64,000 nt of DNA from Pseudomonas mosselii (GCF_003205295.1 NZ_QJRP01000019.1:28573-92572); one strand, 5' to 3'; counted from the stretch's first letter, positions 18,626 to 27,707 are shown. Numbers and translations are program-made. Notes: generated by a model not told the origin, from the sequence alone.

Positions 18626-19555
18626 ATGATCGATCTAAGGCACCTGCGCACCATCCACGCCCTGCGCGATACCGATAGCCTGCACGACGCCGCTGAACGC
18701 CTGCACCTCACCCAATCCGCCCTGTCGCACCAGTTCCGCGAACTGGAGGAGCGCATCGGCATGCAGCTGTTCGTACGCAAGTCCAAACCGGTGCGTTTCA
18801 CCAGTGCCGGCCTCAAGCTGCTGCAGCTGGCCGAGCAGGTCCTGCCGCTGATCCGCGGCACCGAGCGCGACCTGGGCAAGCTCGCCAGCGGCACCGCAGG
18901 GCGTCTGCATATCGCCATCGAATGCCACAGCTGCTATCAGTGGCTGATGCCTTCGGTGGACGAGTTCCGTGGTGCCTGGCCGGAGGTGGAGCTTGACCTG
19001 GCCTCAGGCTTTGCCTTCGCCCCGCTGCCCGCGCTGGAGCGCGGCGACCTCGACCTGGTGGTGACTTCCGACCCGGTTACCCTCCCGGGCATCAGCTACG
19101 TGCCGCTGTTCGGCTATGAAGCGGTGCTGGCCGTCGACAACCATCACCCATTGCATGGCAAGCCCTACCTGGAGCCCGTCGACCTGGCCAGCCAGACGCT
19201 GATCACCTACCCCATCGAGCGCCACCGCCTGGACATCTTCACCCGCTTTCTCGAACCCGCGGATATCGAGCCCGCGCAGGTACGGACTTCGGAGCTGACG
19301 GTGATGATGATGCAGCTGGTCGCCTCGGGCCGGGGCGTGTGCTGCCTGCCCAACTGGGCACTGCATGAATACAGCTCGCGTGGTTATGTGACCGCCAAGC
19401 GCCTGGGCGAGAATGGGTTGCAGGCCCGACTGTACGCCGCGATCCGCAGCGACATGCTGCAAGTGCCCTATGTCAGCGATTTCCTGCTGACGGCCAAGGA
19501 CATTTCGTTTGCAACGCTGGAGGGGGTGAATGTCGTGTCGGGAACAGCGACATGA
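18626..19555 (+). CDS. metR: LysR family regulator MetR
   Basis: A 309-residue LTTR close to MetR, the homocysteine-responsive activator of metE-type genes. The DNA-binding domain covers residues ~2-60 (LRHLRTIHALRDTDSLHDAAERL) and an effector domain starts near residue 90 (GRLHIAIECHSCYQWLMP, characteristic of MetR). The ATG at 18626 was chosen over an upstream TTG. It is divergent from mesX-mesD-flavin reductase, consistent with it being the local regulator. Confidence 0.9.
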   Translation: MIDLRHLRTIHALRDTDSLHDAAERLHLTQSALSHQFRELEERIGMQLFVRKSKPVRFTSAGLKLLQLAEQVLPLIRGTERDLGKLASGTAGRLHIAIECHSCYQWLMPSVDEFRGAWPEVELDLASGFAFAPLPALERGDLDLVVTSDPVTLPGISYVPLFGYEAVLAVDNHHPLHGKPYLEPVDLASQTLITYPIERHRLDIFTRFLEPADIEPAQVRTSELTVMMMQLVASGRGVCCLPNWALHEYSSRGYVTAKRLGENGLQARLYAAIRSDMLQVPYVSDFLLTAKDISFATLEGVNVVSGTAT

Positions 19556-19632
19556 GGGTGTCGAGGCATGACCGTTGTTCGCTGCCGGGGATGGAGACCG
19601 GCCTGGGCTGCCGGTCCATCCCCTGAGCGCTC

Positions 19633-21534
19633 TCACATCTCGACCTGGGTCCCCAGTTCGATCACCCGGTTCAGCGGCAGCTTGAAGTACCGCAAGTTGC
19701 TGTTGGCGTTCTTCAACAGGAAGGCGAACAAGTGCTCGCGCCACTTGGCCATGCCGATCCGCTTGGTCGGCACCACGGTTTCCCGGCTCAGGAAGTAGGT
19801 GGTGCGCATGGGGCTGAAGTCCAGCGCCGCCGTGCTGCTGTGGCTGAGCGCAAGGGGCACGTCAGGTTCCTCCATGAAGCCGAAGTGCAGGTTGACCCTG
19901 AAGAAACCCTGGCCGAACGCCTCGACCTCGAAGCGCTTGTCCTGCGTCACCCGTGGCGAATCCTGCGACACCACCGTCAGCAGCACCACCTGCTCGTGCA
20001 GCACCTGGTTGTGCAGCAGGTTGTGCAACAGCGCGTGGGGTACCGCATCGGAACGGGCGGTGAGGAACACCGCCGTGCCCTGCACGCGATGGGGCGGCTG
20101 CGCCTGCACGCTGGCGATGAACAAGGGCAGCGGCAAGGCGGTTTCATCCAGGCGCTCGACGATGATGCTGCGCCCGCGCTTCCAGGTGGTCATCAGCACG
20201 AACAGCGCCAGGCCGGCGATCACCGGGAAGGCACCGCCCTGCAGGATCTTCGGCGCGTTGGCGGCGAAGTACAGGCCATCCACCAGCAGAAAGCCCAGCA
20301 GCAAGGGAATCGCCAGCCAGCGCGGGGTCTTCCACAGCAACAGCACCACCGCCGAGGCCAGCAGCGTGGTGATCAGCATGGTGCCGGTCACCGCGACACC
20401 GTAGGCCGCCGCCAGCGCGCTGGACGACTCGAAGCCGACCACCAGCAGCACCACGCCGACCATCAACGCCCAGTTGACCATGCCGATGTAGATCTGCCCC
20501 TGCTCTTCACTGGAGGTGTGCTGGATGAACATGCGCGGCACATAGCCCAGCTGGATGGCCTGGCGGGTCAGCGAGAAGGCGCCGGAGATCACCGCCTGCG
20601 AGGCGATGATGGTGGCCAGGGTGGCCAGCGCGACCATCGGCAGCAGCGCCCACTCCGGGGCCAGCAGGTAGAACGGATTGCGCACCGCCGCCGGGTTGTC
20701 GAGGATCAGCGCGCCCTGGCCGAAGTAGTTCAGCACCAGGCCCGGCAGCACCAGGATGAACCACGCGCGGGAAATCGGCTTGCGGCCGAAGTGCCCCATG
20801 TCGGCGTAAAGCGCCTCGGCACCGGTCAAGGCCAGCACCACGGCACCCAGAATCGCCACGCCGATGCCCGGATGGGCGACGAAGAAGTGCGCCGCCCACG
20901 ACGGGTTCAGCGCCTGCAGCACCTCGGGCCGCTGCACGATGCCATGGATGCCGAGCGCGCCCAGTACCACGAACCACAGCACCATCACCGGCCCGAACAG
21001 GATGCCGATGCGCGCGGTGCCGTGCTTCTGGATGATGAACAGCCCGACCAGCACCACCACCGCCAAGGGCACGACCCAGTGCTCGATGCCGTCGATGCCC
21101 AGTTGCAGACCCTCCACCGCCGACAGCACGGAAATGGCCGGGGTGATCATGCTGTCGCCGTAGAACAGCGCCGCGCCAAACAGCCCCAGCAGCACCAGCA
21201 CCTTGCTCAGTCGCGGATAAGGACGCGCCGCCCGCCTGGCCAGTGCGGTCAGCGCCATGATCCCGCCCTCGCCCTGGTTGCTGGCGCGCAGGATGAACAG
21301 GACGTATTTCACCGAGACCACCCAGATCAGCGACCAGAACACCAGCGACAGGATGCCCAGCACCCCCTCGAGGTTGGCCTGCACCCCGAAATGGCCGGAG
21401 AACACCTCCTTGAGCGTGTACAGGGGGCTGGTGCCGATGTCGCCATAGACGACGCCGACGGCGGCGACCAGCAGGCCGACACCCGTGCTCTTGCTGGCGT
21501 GGGAATGGTTTTCAACGATTGCGGATTGGCTCAC
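19633..21534 (-). CDS. kup: Low-affinity potassium transporter Kup
   Basis: A 633-residue inner-membrane K+/H+ symporter of normal length. It has the N-terminal signature VVYGDIGTSPLYTLKEVF, about twelve hydrophobic segments to residue ~430 and a cytoplasmic C-terminal domain of ~200 residues. The conserved GAEALYADMGHFG and VEG segments are intact. It is monocistronic. The 291-base upstream gap shows no riboswitch or operator that I recognise. Confidence 0.95.
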   Translation of the reverse strand: MSQSAIVENHSHASKSTGVGLLVAAVGVVYGDIGTSPLYTLKEVFSGHFGVQANLEGVLGILSLVFWSLIWVVSVKYVLFILRASNQGEGGIMALTALARRAARPYPRLSKVLVLLGLFGAALFYGDSMITPAISVLSAVEGLQLGIDGIEHWVVPLAVVVLVGLFIIQKHGTARIGILFGPVMVLWFVVLGALGIHGIVQRPEVLQALNPSWAAHFFVAHPGIGVAILGAVVLALTGAEALYADMGHFGRKPISRAWFILVLPGLVLNYFGQGALILDNPAAVRNPFYLLAPEWALLPMVALATLATIIASQAVISGAFSLTRQAIQLGYVPRMFIQHTSSEEQGQIYIGMVNWALMVGVVLLVVGFESSSALAAAYGVAVTGTMLITTLLASAVVLLLWKTPRWLAIPLLLGFLLVDGLYFAANAPKILQGGAFPVIAGLALFVLMTTWKRGRSIIVERLDETALPLPLFIASVQAQPPHRVQGTAVFLTARSDAVPHALLHNLLHNQVLHEQVVLLTVVSQDSPRVTQDKRFEVEAFGQGFFRVNLHFGFMEEPDVPLALSHSSTAALDFSPMRTTYFLSRETVVPTKRIGMAKWREHLFAFLLKNANSNLRYFKLPLNRVIELGTQVEM

Positions 21535-21825
21535 AGGTAACGTCTCGTCAGTATCGCGTAAACACTGAATGTGGGCAGGCAGGCTGGGGGGCAGAAAAAC
21601 CGCGCCAGTATCATCTCAAGCTGCAAAGGCCGGCATAAAGAAAGCGTAAAGAAACGCCATTGCCCGATGAACGCTCGACTTCGGAGGAAGACTGCTGGCC
21701 ACCTTGCGCTCCGTCGGCCAGGTCTCTCTTTTTACGCTTGAGTGCATCCAGATCCCGTTCTGGTGGGTATTCACCTAAGGGCAACACTTGAATGCCCTGC
21801 CATGCCCCCACCAGGAGATCGCTCG

Positions 21826-22359
21826 ATGAACATCGCACACGTTTCGTTCCTGCCCGCCTGCGGCCTCGCCCTGGCCATGCTGCTGCAGACCGCCCACGCC
21901 CAGACCGGGGTCCCCGATGCCGTCAAGGTGCCGGACGGCCACAAGGTGGCGCTGGAAACCGTCGGTGTCGGCGAGATCACCTACGAATGCCGCGACAAGG
22001 CTGACGCCCCCGGCCAGACCGAATGGACCTTCGCCGGACCGAAGGCCGTGCTCAAGGACCGGACCGGCAAGGCCGTGGGCGACTACTTCGGCCCGCCCGC
22101 CACCTGGCAGGCCAAGGACGGCTCGAAGATCACCGGCACCCAGCTGGCCATCGCCCCGGCGGCCAAGGGTGACCTACCGTTCCAGCTGGTCAAGGCCAAC
22201 CCCGCCGAGGGCAAGGGCGCCATGAGTGGCGTCAGCTTCGTCCAGCGCCTGGCCACCCGCGGCGGCGTCGCCCCGCAAACCGCCTGCACGGTGCAGAACA
22301 AGGGCGAGAAGCAGATCGTCAAGTACCAGGCTGACTACATCTTCTGGGCCGCCAACTGA
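21826..22359 (+). CDS. DUF3455 secreted protein
   Basis: A 177-residue protein with a Sec signal peptide (residues 1-25, cleavage after AHA in QTAHAQTG) and a DUF3455 domain: ALETVGVGEITYECR, then PPATWQAKDGSKITG. Its function is unknown; members are periplasmic and often sit beside an ECF sigma/anti-sigma pair, as here. The ATG at 21826 has a strong AGGAG site. It may belong to the regulon of the sigma factor that follows 73 bases downstream. Confidence 0.85.
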   Translation: MNIAHVSFLPACGLALAMLLQTAHAQTGVPDAVKVPDGHKVALETVGVGEITYECRDKADAPGQTEWTFAGPKAVLKDRTGKAVGDYFGPPATWQAKDGSKITGTQLAIAPAAKGDLPFQLVKANPAEGKGAMSGVSFVQRLATRGGVAPQTACTVQNKGEKQIVKYQADYIFWAAN

Positions 22360-22432
22360 GGCCCTGCGCGCCAGCCCCCTTGAGCTACGCTCATCGACAG
22401 TCCCCGGCCGACCGGCCGGGGCTCCCGGTAGC

Positions 22433-22990
22433 ATGAGGATCGGCCCGACCTTGAACCTGCCCACGACGCCATTTGACTACGAGCGCTGTCTCCAGGCCTG
22501 TGCCAGGGGCGATCGCGGAGCCCTGCAGGCGCTTTACAACCAGGAAGGTGCCCGCCTGCTCGGCGTGGCCCGGCGCATCGCCCGCGACCACGCCACCGCC
22601 GAGGACATCGTCCATGACGCTTTCATCCGCATCTGGACCCGTGCGGGCAGCTTTGATCCGGCCCGAGGCTCGGCGCGTGGCTGGGTGTACAGCCTGACTC
22701 GGCACCTGGCCCTGAATTTCATACGCGACAGCCGCCGAGAAGTGGTGATCGACGATGTTGCCACCGTCGATATCGCGCCCTATCACGATGACATGACCTT
22801 GCAGGCCGATGCACCGAGGATTCACCGCTGCCTCGACCAGCTCGACGCCGCGCCGCGCAAGTGCATCCTGCATGCCTACGTCGACGGCTGCAGCCATACC
22901 GAGATAGCCCGCCTGCTCGACACCCCGCTGGGCACGGTCAAGTCGTGGATAAAACGCAGCCTCAAGGCGCTGCGGGAGTGCATGGGATGA
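22433..22990 (+). CDS. ECF-type RNA polymerase sigma factor
   Basis: A 185-residue sigma-70 family member. Region 2 spans residues ~25-95 (AEDIVHDAFIRIWTRAGSFDP, then GWVYSLTRHLALNFIR) and region 4 residues ~125-180 (CILHAYVDGCSHTEIARLL, TPLGTVKSWIKRSLKALR). It directs polymerase to an extracytoplasmic stress regulon. Its stop overlaps the anti-sigma start (ATGA). The start has no strong ribosome site, so it could lie elsewhere in the frame, but homology begins about here. Confidence 0.88.
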   Translation: MRIGPTLNLPTTPFDYERCLQACARGDRGALQALYNQEGARLLGVARRIARDHATAEDIVHDAFIRIWTRAGSFDPARGSARGWVYSLTRHLALNFIRDSRREVVIDDVATVDIAPYHDDMTLQADAPRIHRCLDQLDAAPRKCILHAYVDGCSHTEIARLLDTPLGTVKSWIKRSLKALRECMG

Positions 22991-23682
22991 CCAACGAGCC
23001 GGGTAACGAAAGCACCGATGACCTCGAGCAACTGGCCGGGGAGTACGTGCTAGGCACGTTGTCGGCCGAACAGCAGGAGACTGTGCTCAAGCGCCTGGAC
23101 AGCGACCGTGCCTTGCGTGACGCCGTGGACGCTTGGGAGCAGCGACTGCTGGGCTTGAACGCGCTGGCCACGCCACTTGCGCCCAGTCCCCGACTGTGGC
23201 AACGGATCAACCGTAGCCTGGGCGACCTCCCCGCCCAGCCCTCATGGTGGCGACGCCTGGGGCTGTGGCAAGGGCTGGCCGGTGCCGGCCTTGCAGCCAG
23301 TCTGTTACTGGGTCTTGCACTGCTGACGGTACAGTCGCCTGCCACCACCTATATGGTCGTGCTGGTGGCGCCTGCCACCCAGGCACCTGGTTGGGTGGTC
23401 CAGACCCGTGGCGCTGGCCAGGTCCAGCTGATTCCCTTGGGTAAGTCCGAGGTCCCGGGAGGCAAGGTTCTGCAGTTCTGGACCAAGGGTGAACAGTGGC
23501 CGGCACCGATCTCGCTCGGGCTGATCAAACCTGGGGAGCAAGTCACCGTGCCGCTGGAGCGCCTGCCTGCGGTAGAGCCCAACCAGTTGTTCGAGCTGAC
23601 CCTGGAGAATGCGGGTGGCTCTGCAAGCGGACGTCCGAACGGGCCTGTACAGTTCATCGGGCGGGCGGTCAAAGTGCTCTGA
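22987..23682 (+). CDS. Anti-sigma factor, RskA family
   Basis: A 231-residue single-pass membrane protein. The N-terminal anti-sigma domain carries the typical LAGEYVLGTLSAEQQE; one transmembrane helix lies near residues 95-113 (LAGAGLAASLLLGLALLTV); the C-terminal ~120 residues form the periplasmic RskA domain. It holds the upstream ECF factor inactive at the membrane until a periplasmic signal releases it. The ATGA overlap keeps the pair in proportion. Confidence 0.88.
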   Translation: MTNEPGNESTDDLEQLAGEYVLGTLSAEQQETVLKRLDSDRALRDAVDAWEQRLLGLNALATPLAPSPRLWQRINRSLGDLPAQPSWWRRLGLWQGLAGAGLAASLLLGLALLTVQSPATTYMVVLVAPATQAPGWVVQTRGAGQVQLIPLGKSEVPGGKVLQFWTKGEQWPAPISLGLIKPGEQVTVPLERLPAVEPNQLFELTLENAGGSASGRPNGPVQFIGRAVKVL

Positions 23683-23732
23683 GGGGCAGGCCTTTCAAGG
23701 TGATGAGAATTGGCGTCCGGCTTCGAATTGCC

Positions 23733-23836
23733 GGGGCTGCTTTGCAGCCCTTTCGCGGCACAAGGCCGCTCCTACAGGGGTGCGCGATCGCCTGTAGGAG
23801 CGGCCTTGTGCCGCGAAAGGGTCGCAAAGCGACCCC
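23733..23836. repeat. REP palindrome pair
   Basis: Two inverted REP units with GGCCGCTCCTACAGG arms meeting in the centre, in the 323-base gap before the malate dehydrogenase gene. Outside the REP the gap holds only the mdh promoter region; no clear operator was found. Confidence 0.85.
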
Positions 23837-24005
23837 GCCAATCTTGAACTAGAGCGGCCATATCCCAAAAATCGCAAAACCTTGAGAGAGATGGTTCCAA
23901 GGGCCCACAGGGCTCCACCTCGGGTAGCCTTTTCGCCCGGGCAGGCAATACTTCCCTGTACAGGCGAGCGTGTTGCTGATGACGCGAGCCGCGAGGAGGT
24001 GCGAG

Positions 24006-24935
24006 GTGAACAAACTATCTATCGTGGGTGCCGGTATCGTCGGTGAGGCTGCAGCCCAGGCCATCGCCCGGGATGCGCTCTGCCGTGAACTGGCGTTGAT
24101 CGACGTCCAGGGTGAGCTGGCCCAGGGCAAAGCGCTGGATATCTGGCAGGCGGCAGTGGAGTCCGGGTCCGACACCAAGGTGTACGGCGGGTCGGATGCC
24201 CGGTTGCTGCAGGGTTCCGACCTGGTGGTTATCACGGCGGGCGTGCCGCGCAAGCCTGGCCAGTCGCGGCAGGATGTCCTGGCCATCAACCTGCCGATAC
24301 TCGACGGCATCATGCATGATGTGAAACAGCATGCGCCGACCGCGACGGTGTTGGTGGTGTCGAATCCGGTCGATGTGCTCACCTACCGGGCCTGGAGCCT
24401 CAGTGGCCTGGGCCGCGACAAGGTGTTCGGCCAAGCGGGGGTGCTGGATACCGCGCGCATGAAGTGTTTCATCGCCGAGCAGACCGGGTTTTCGGCACGG
24501 GATATTACGGCGCTGGTCCTGGGCGGGCACGGCGACAGCATGGTGCCGTTGATGCGCTACTGCACGGTCGGTGCGGTGCCGCTGGCGCACTTGCTGTCCA
24601 GTGAGCAGATCGAGCAGATCGTTGAGCGTACCCGTAAAGGTGGCGGCGAGATCCTTGCCCTGAAGAAGGTCGGCAGCGCCTGCGATGCGCCGGGCGTGGC
24701 GATCGCGCAGATGGTGGATGCGATTGCCAATGGGCGCAGCCGTATCCTGCCGGCGGTCGCGATTCTCGAGGGCGAGTACGGACGCACGGATATCGCCATG
24801 GGTGTTCCCTGCGTACTCTCGGACGAGGGCATTACGCGGGTGATCGAGCTGCCGCTGGATGCGCAGGAACAGGCGATGTTCGACCGCTCCGCGGATCAGG
24901 TGGCGCGGGATATTGCGGAGATGAAGGCGTTGTAG
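24006..24935 (+). CDS. mdh: Malate dehydrogenase, LDH-type
   Basis: A 309-residue NAD-dependent dehydrogenase. The Rossmann motif is IVGAGIVGEAAA; the substrate loop VPRKPGQSR has Arg where malate enzymes do, favouring oxaloacetate/malate over pyruvate/lactate; the catalytic His is in LGGHGDSMVP. It acts in the TCA cycle, where Pseudomonas also has malate:quinone oxidoreductase. The GTG start at 24006 follows a strong GAGGAGGT site. Confidence 0.88.
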   Translation: MNKLSIVGAGIVGEAAAQAIARDALCRELALIDVQGELAQGKALDIWQAAVESGSDTKVYGGSDARLLQGSDLVVITAGVPRKPGQSRQDVLAINLPILDGIMHDVKQHAPTATVLVVSNPVDVLTYRAWSLSGLGRDKVFGQAGVLDTARMKCFIAEQTGFSARDITALVLGGHGDSMVPLMRYCTVGAVPLAHLLSSEQIEQIVERTRKGGGEILALKKVGSACDAPGVAIAQMVDAIANGRSRILPAVAILEGEYGRTDIAMGVPCVLSDEGITRVIELPLDAQEQAMFDRSADQVARDIAEMKAL

Positions 24936-24942
24936 GTAGCCG

Positions 24943-25845
24943 TCACAGGTCCAGGGCGCCCCTGAGCAGAGCATCGAGCATGCCGGGCGCCTGCGGGTCG
25001 CGCTCGTCCAGCAAGCACACCGGAATACCCTGCAGCACCGCCTGCGAAGCGCTCAGCCCCTCCCCCACCAAGGCCAGCGGGCAAGGTATCTCCATCTGCA
25101 GCGAACGCAACCGTTTGCCCAGGGAGGCGCTTACCGGCCCCTGCACCGCAACCACCAGCACCGCCGGCTGGATCGCCCCGCACACCAGCGCCAGTTCCTC
25201 CAGCGGCTGACCACACCCCAGCACCTCGATGCGTTGCCGCCGGTCGCTCAGCAGCAGGCCGGTACACAGCAACTGCAGCTCGGCCAGGCCCTCGGCGCCG
25301 GCCAGCAGCACCCGTGGCGCATCGGCCTGGTTCATGTGCAGGCGCAGCAGCAGGCGGGCGCGCAGGAAGGCATCCAGGAACAGCCACTGGCTGCGCTCGC
25401 CGAAAGCCTCGCCTTCGGCCAGTTCGTGCCACACCGGCATGAACACCTCATGCATCACCGTGGCCTTGGGCAGCAGCGTGAACAGCTGCCCGTGAATACC
25501 TTCAAGTGCCTGCGCATCAAATGCCTTGGTCGCCCGGACAACAGCCAGGCGCCAGTCGTGAAAGGCATCGTCCTGCGCAGGGGGCGCGTCGGGCTGGCCG
25601 GCGAGCAGCCCGCCGACCTTGCTGATGGGCACGCCATTGCCGGTCCAACGCAGGATGTCGCGAATACGCTGGACATCCCTGGCCGTGTACAGCCGGTGCC
25701 CGCCTTCGGTACGCTGCGGGCTGATCAGCCCATGGCGGCGCTCCCAGGCGCGCAACGTCACGGGGTTGATGCCAGTCAGGCTGACCACGTCCCGCATGGG
25801 CAGCAAGTCGAAGGAAGGGGCGTCGGTCATGGCCAAGGTTCGCAT
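24943..25845 (-). CDS. pplR2: MerR-family light-response regulator, class II LitR (PplR2-like)
   Basis: About 300 residues. The N-terminal MerR helix-turn-helix reads VVSLTGINPVTLRAWERRHGL, then GGHRLYTARDVQRIRDI. The rest has the shape of the CarH/LitR B12 domain, but the cobalamin motif E/DxHxxG is missing (AGAEGLAEL sits in its place) and the CarH EH pair in the helical bundle is SQ. That makes it a class II LitR, which works with a LOV photoreceptor rather than B12. The LOV gene is divergent and 138 bases away, as for pplR2 in P. putida. The start could also be the ATG at 25830. Confidence 0.85.
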   Translation of the reverse strand: MRTLAMTDAPSFDLLPMRDVVSLTGINPVTLRAWERRHGLISPQRTEGGHRLYTARDVQRIRDILRWTGNGVPISKVGGLLAGQPDAPPAQDDAFHDWRLAVVRATKAFDAQALEGIHGQLFTLLPKATVMHEVFMPVWHELAEGEAFGERSQWLFLDAFLRARLLLRLHMNQADAPRVLLAGAEGLAELQLLCTGLLLSDRRQRIEVLGCGQPLEELALVCGAIQPAVLVVAVQGPVSASLGKRLRSLQMEIPCPLALVGEGLSASQAVLQGIPVCLLDERDPQAPGMLDALLRGALDL

Positions 25846-25983
25846 GGGTGAAAGCACATTCTAAACCCATGGGCACCTGTTGCGGCGAGCCTCCTTGGGT
25901 CATCATGGTCGGCAGGGGCGCCCGAGGTTCTCGCACGGAGCTACGCTGCGCATTCGGCACACACGATCCGACAGGTGAGTTCC

Positions 25984-26430
25984 ATGATCAACGCGAAACT
26001 CCTGCAACTGATGGTCGAACACTCCAACGATGGCATCGTCGTCGCCGAGCAGGAGGGCAACGACAGCATTCTCATCTACGCCAACCCGGCCTTCGAACGG
26101 CTCACCGGTTACGCCACGGACGACATCCTCTACCAGGACTGCCGATTTCTCCAGGGTACCGACCACGACCAGCCGGGCGTCGCCGCCATCGGCCAGGCGA
26201 TCCGCGCAGGCCACCCCTGCCGCCAGGTGTTGCGCAACTACCGCAAGGATGGCAGCCCGTTCTGGAACGAGCTGTCGATCACCCCGGTACGCAACGAAGC
26301 CGACCAGCTGACCTACTACATCGGTATCCAGCGCGATGTCACGGCCCAGGTGACCGCCGAGGAAAAAGTGCGCGAACTGGAAGCGGAGGTCGCGCGCTTG
26401 CGCGAGGCGCTGGCGGCAGCCGAACGCTGA
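25984..26430 (+). CDS. Short LOV blue-light photoreceptor (PpSB2-LOV-like)
   Basis: A 148-residue single-domain photoreceptor. The LOV signature YQDCRFLQGTDHDQ holds the photoactive Cys53 that bonds FMN in blue light; FMN-contact residues appear in NYRKDGSPFWNELSI and YYIGIQRDV. A C-terminal helix (residues ~120-146) serves as dimer coiled coil/signalling arm. There is no output domain. In P. putida both short LOV proteins are needed for PplR-dependent light induction. The ATG at 25984 follows an AGGTGA site. Confidence 0.93.
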   Translation: MINAKLLQLMVEHSNDGIVVAEQEGNDSILIYANPAFERLTGYATDDILYQDCRFLQGTDHDQPGVAAIGQAIRAGHPCRQVLRNYRKDGSPFWNELSITPVRNEADQLTYYIGIQRDVTAQVTAEEKVRELEAEVARLREALAAAER

Positions 26431-26440
26431 CGGCAAAAGC

Positions 26441-26465
26441 TGTACAAGAGGATTGTATTTGTACA
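26441..26465. promoter_or_regulatory. PplR-type operator, distal TGTACA pair
   Basis: TGTACAA at 26441 and TTGTACA ending at 26465 form an inverted/direct pair (TGTACA is self-complementary) with 13 bases between the hexamers. It resembles the PplR1 footprint consensus T(G/A)TACA-N12-TGTACA but is one base longer. Confidence 0.6.
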
Positions 26466-26490
26466 ATTTTAGTTCTAGGCTTCAGTCATA

Positions 26491-26518
26491 CCTGTACAAC
26501 TTGCCATCGTTGTACAGG
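26491..26518. promoter_or_regulatory. PplR-type operator, proximal, exact consensus spacing
   Basis: TGTACA at 26493 and 26511, exactly 12 bases apart. They are embedded in a perfect 10-base inverted repeat (CCTGTACAAC, 8-base spacer, GTTGTACAGG). It ends 17 bases before the start of the SnoaL-like gene, where a bound MerR-type repressor would block transcription of the whole lipid operon in the dark. Confidence 0.75.
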
Positions 26519-26535
26519 ATTGCCCGGAGCCGCGC

Positions 26536-26958
26536 ATGTCAGACTACCTGCAGCATTTCGCCGAATGCTTCGCCCGCCTGCACCGGGGCAATCTGGACTC
26601 GCTGGAAAACCTGTACAGCGAAGATGTCATCTTTCGCGACCCGCTACACCGGATCGATGGGCTGCCCGCCCTGAAGGCGTACCTCGCCCAGCTCTACGCC
26701 AACGCCCATGACATCCGCTATGCCTTCACCGGCGCCGACGAGGTCCGGCCCGGGCAGGGCTACCTGCGCTGGACCCTGCACTTTCGCCATCCACGCCTGG
26801 CTGGCGGTCGGCCCATCAGCCTGCAGGGCTGCAGCCATCTGCAATGGCAGCAGCGGGTGCAGGTTCACCAGGATTACTTCGACGCTGGCGCCCTGCTGTA
26901 TGAACATGTCCCGGTCATGGGAGGCGCCATTCGCTGGCTCAAGGGTCGGCTGGCATGA
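26536..26958 (+). CDS. SnoaL-like / nuclear transport factor 2 family protein
   Basis: A 140-residue protein with the NTF2 cone fold: an N-terminal helix, then LENLYSEDVIFRDPLHRIDGLPALKAYL, then strands ending VHQDYFDAGALLYEHVPVMG. No specific activity can be read from it. It is the first gene of the light-operator-controlled operon and shares an ATGA overlap with the SDR gene. Confidence 0.88.
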   Translation: MSDYLQHFAECFARLHRGNLDSLENLYSEDVIFRDPLHRIDGLPALKAYLAQLYANAHDIRYAFTGADEVRPGQGYLRWTLHFRHPRLAGGRPISLQGCSHLQWQQRVQVHQDYFDAGALLYEHVPVMGGAIRWLKGRLA

Positions 26959-27707
26959 GCCGCTACTGGCTGACCGGCGCCAGCAGCGGCATCGGCGCCG
27001 CACTGGCCTTGCAATTGCTGGAGCAGGGGCACCAGGTGGCCCTCGGAGGCCGTTGCGCCGAGCGCCTGGCGCCCCTGGTCGAACGCTTTCCCGGGCAGGC
27101 GCTGCCGGCCCTTGGCGATATAGACGACCGCGAACGGCTGGCGTTGATCGCCGGGGAACTGCAGCAGGCCTGGGGGGCGCTGGACGGGGTCATTCTCAAC
27201 GCCGGGACCTGCGAATACCTGGAGCCGGGTCGATTCGACCCTGACCTGGTCGAGCGTGTGGTGCGTACCAACCTGCTGGGCCTGTGTCATTGCCTGGCCG
27301 TCGCCCTGCCCTTGCTGCATCGCGGCGAACGCCCGCATGTGGTGGTGATGGGCAGCTCGGTGGCCTGGCTCGCCCTGCCCCGGGCCGGCGCCTATGGCGC
27401 ATCCAAGGCCGCCGTGCGTTACCTGGTCGAATCGCTGCGCATCGATCTGGCCAATGAAGGCATTGATGTCACCCTGGTCAGCCCCGGCTTCGTCGATACG
27501 CCCCTGACCCGGCGCAACGACTTCCCCATGCCCCAGCGCTGGACGGCGCAGCGCGCCGCCCGCCATATCGCCCGGCGCCTACCCGGGCGGCCGCTGGAAA
27601 TCAACTTCCCCGTTGCGTTCACCCTGGCCCTGCGCCTGCTCGGCACGTTGCCGCCGCGTTGGCGCCTGGCGCTGGGTCGACGCCTGGCAAGACGGCCACA
27701 GGAATAA
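26955..27707 (+). CDS. Short-chain dehydrogenase/reductase
   Basis: A 250-residue classical SDR. The cofactor loop TGASSGIGAALALQL and the catalytic Ser (MGSSVAWLALP) plus YGASK motif are intact. The substrate is unknown. It is second in the putative lipid-modification operon and overlaps the SnoaL-like gene by four bases; the next gene starts six bases after its stop. Confidence 0.92.
   Translation: MSRYWLTGASSGIGAALALQLLEQGHQVALGGRCAERLAPLVERFPGQALPALGDIDDRERLALIAGELQQAWGALDGVILNAGTCEYLEPGRFDPDLVERVVRTNLLGLCHCLAVALPLLHRGERPHVVVMGSSVAWLALPRAGAYGASKAAVRYLVESLRIDLANEGIDVTLVSPGFVDTPLTRRNDFPMPQRWTAQRAARHIARRLPGRPLEINFPVAFTLALRLLGTLPPRWRLALGRRLARRPQE

Noticed and set aside
19732..21540. 602-codon plus-strand frame opposite kup
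   Set aside because: His/Gln/Arg-rich mirror image of hydrophobic codons of a membrane protein.
22226..22432. Extended N-terminus of the ECF sigma factor into the DUF3455 gene
   Set aside because: The extra ~69 residues are Ser/Arg/Pro-rich out-of-frame reading of DUF3455; sigma homology starts after the ATG at 22433.
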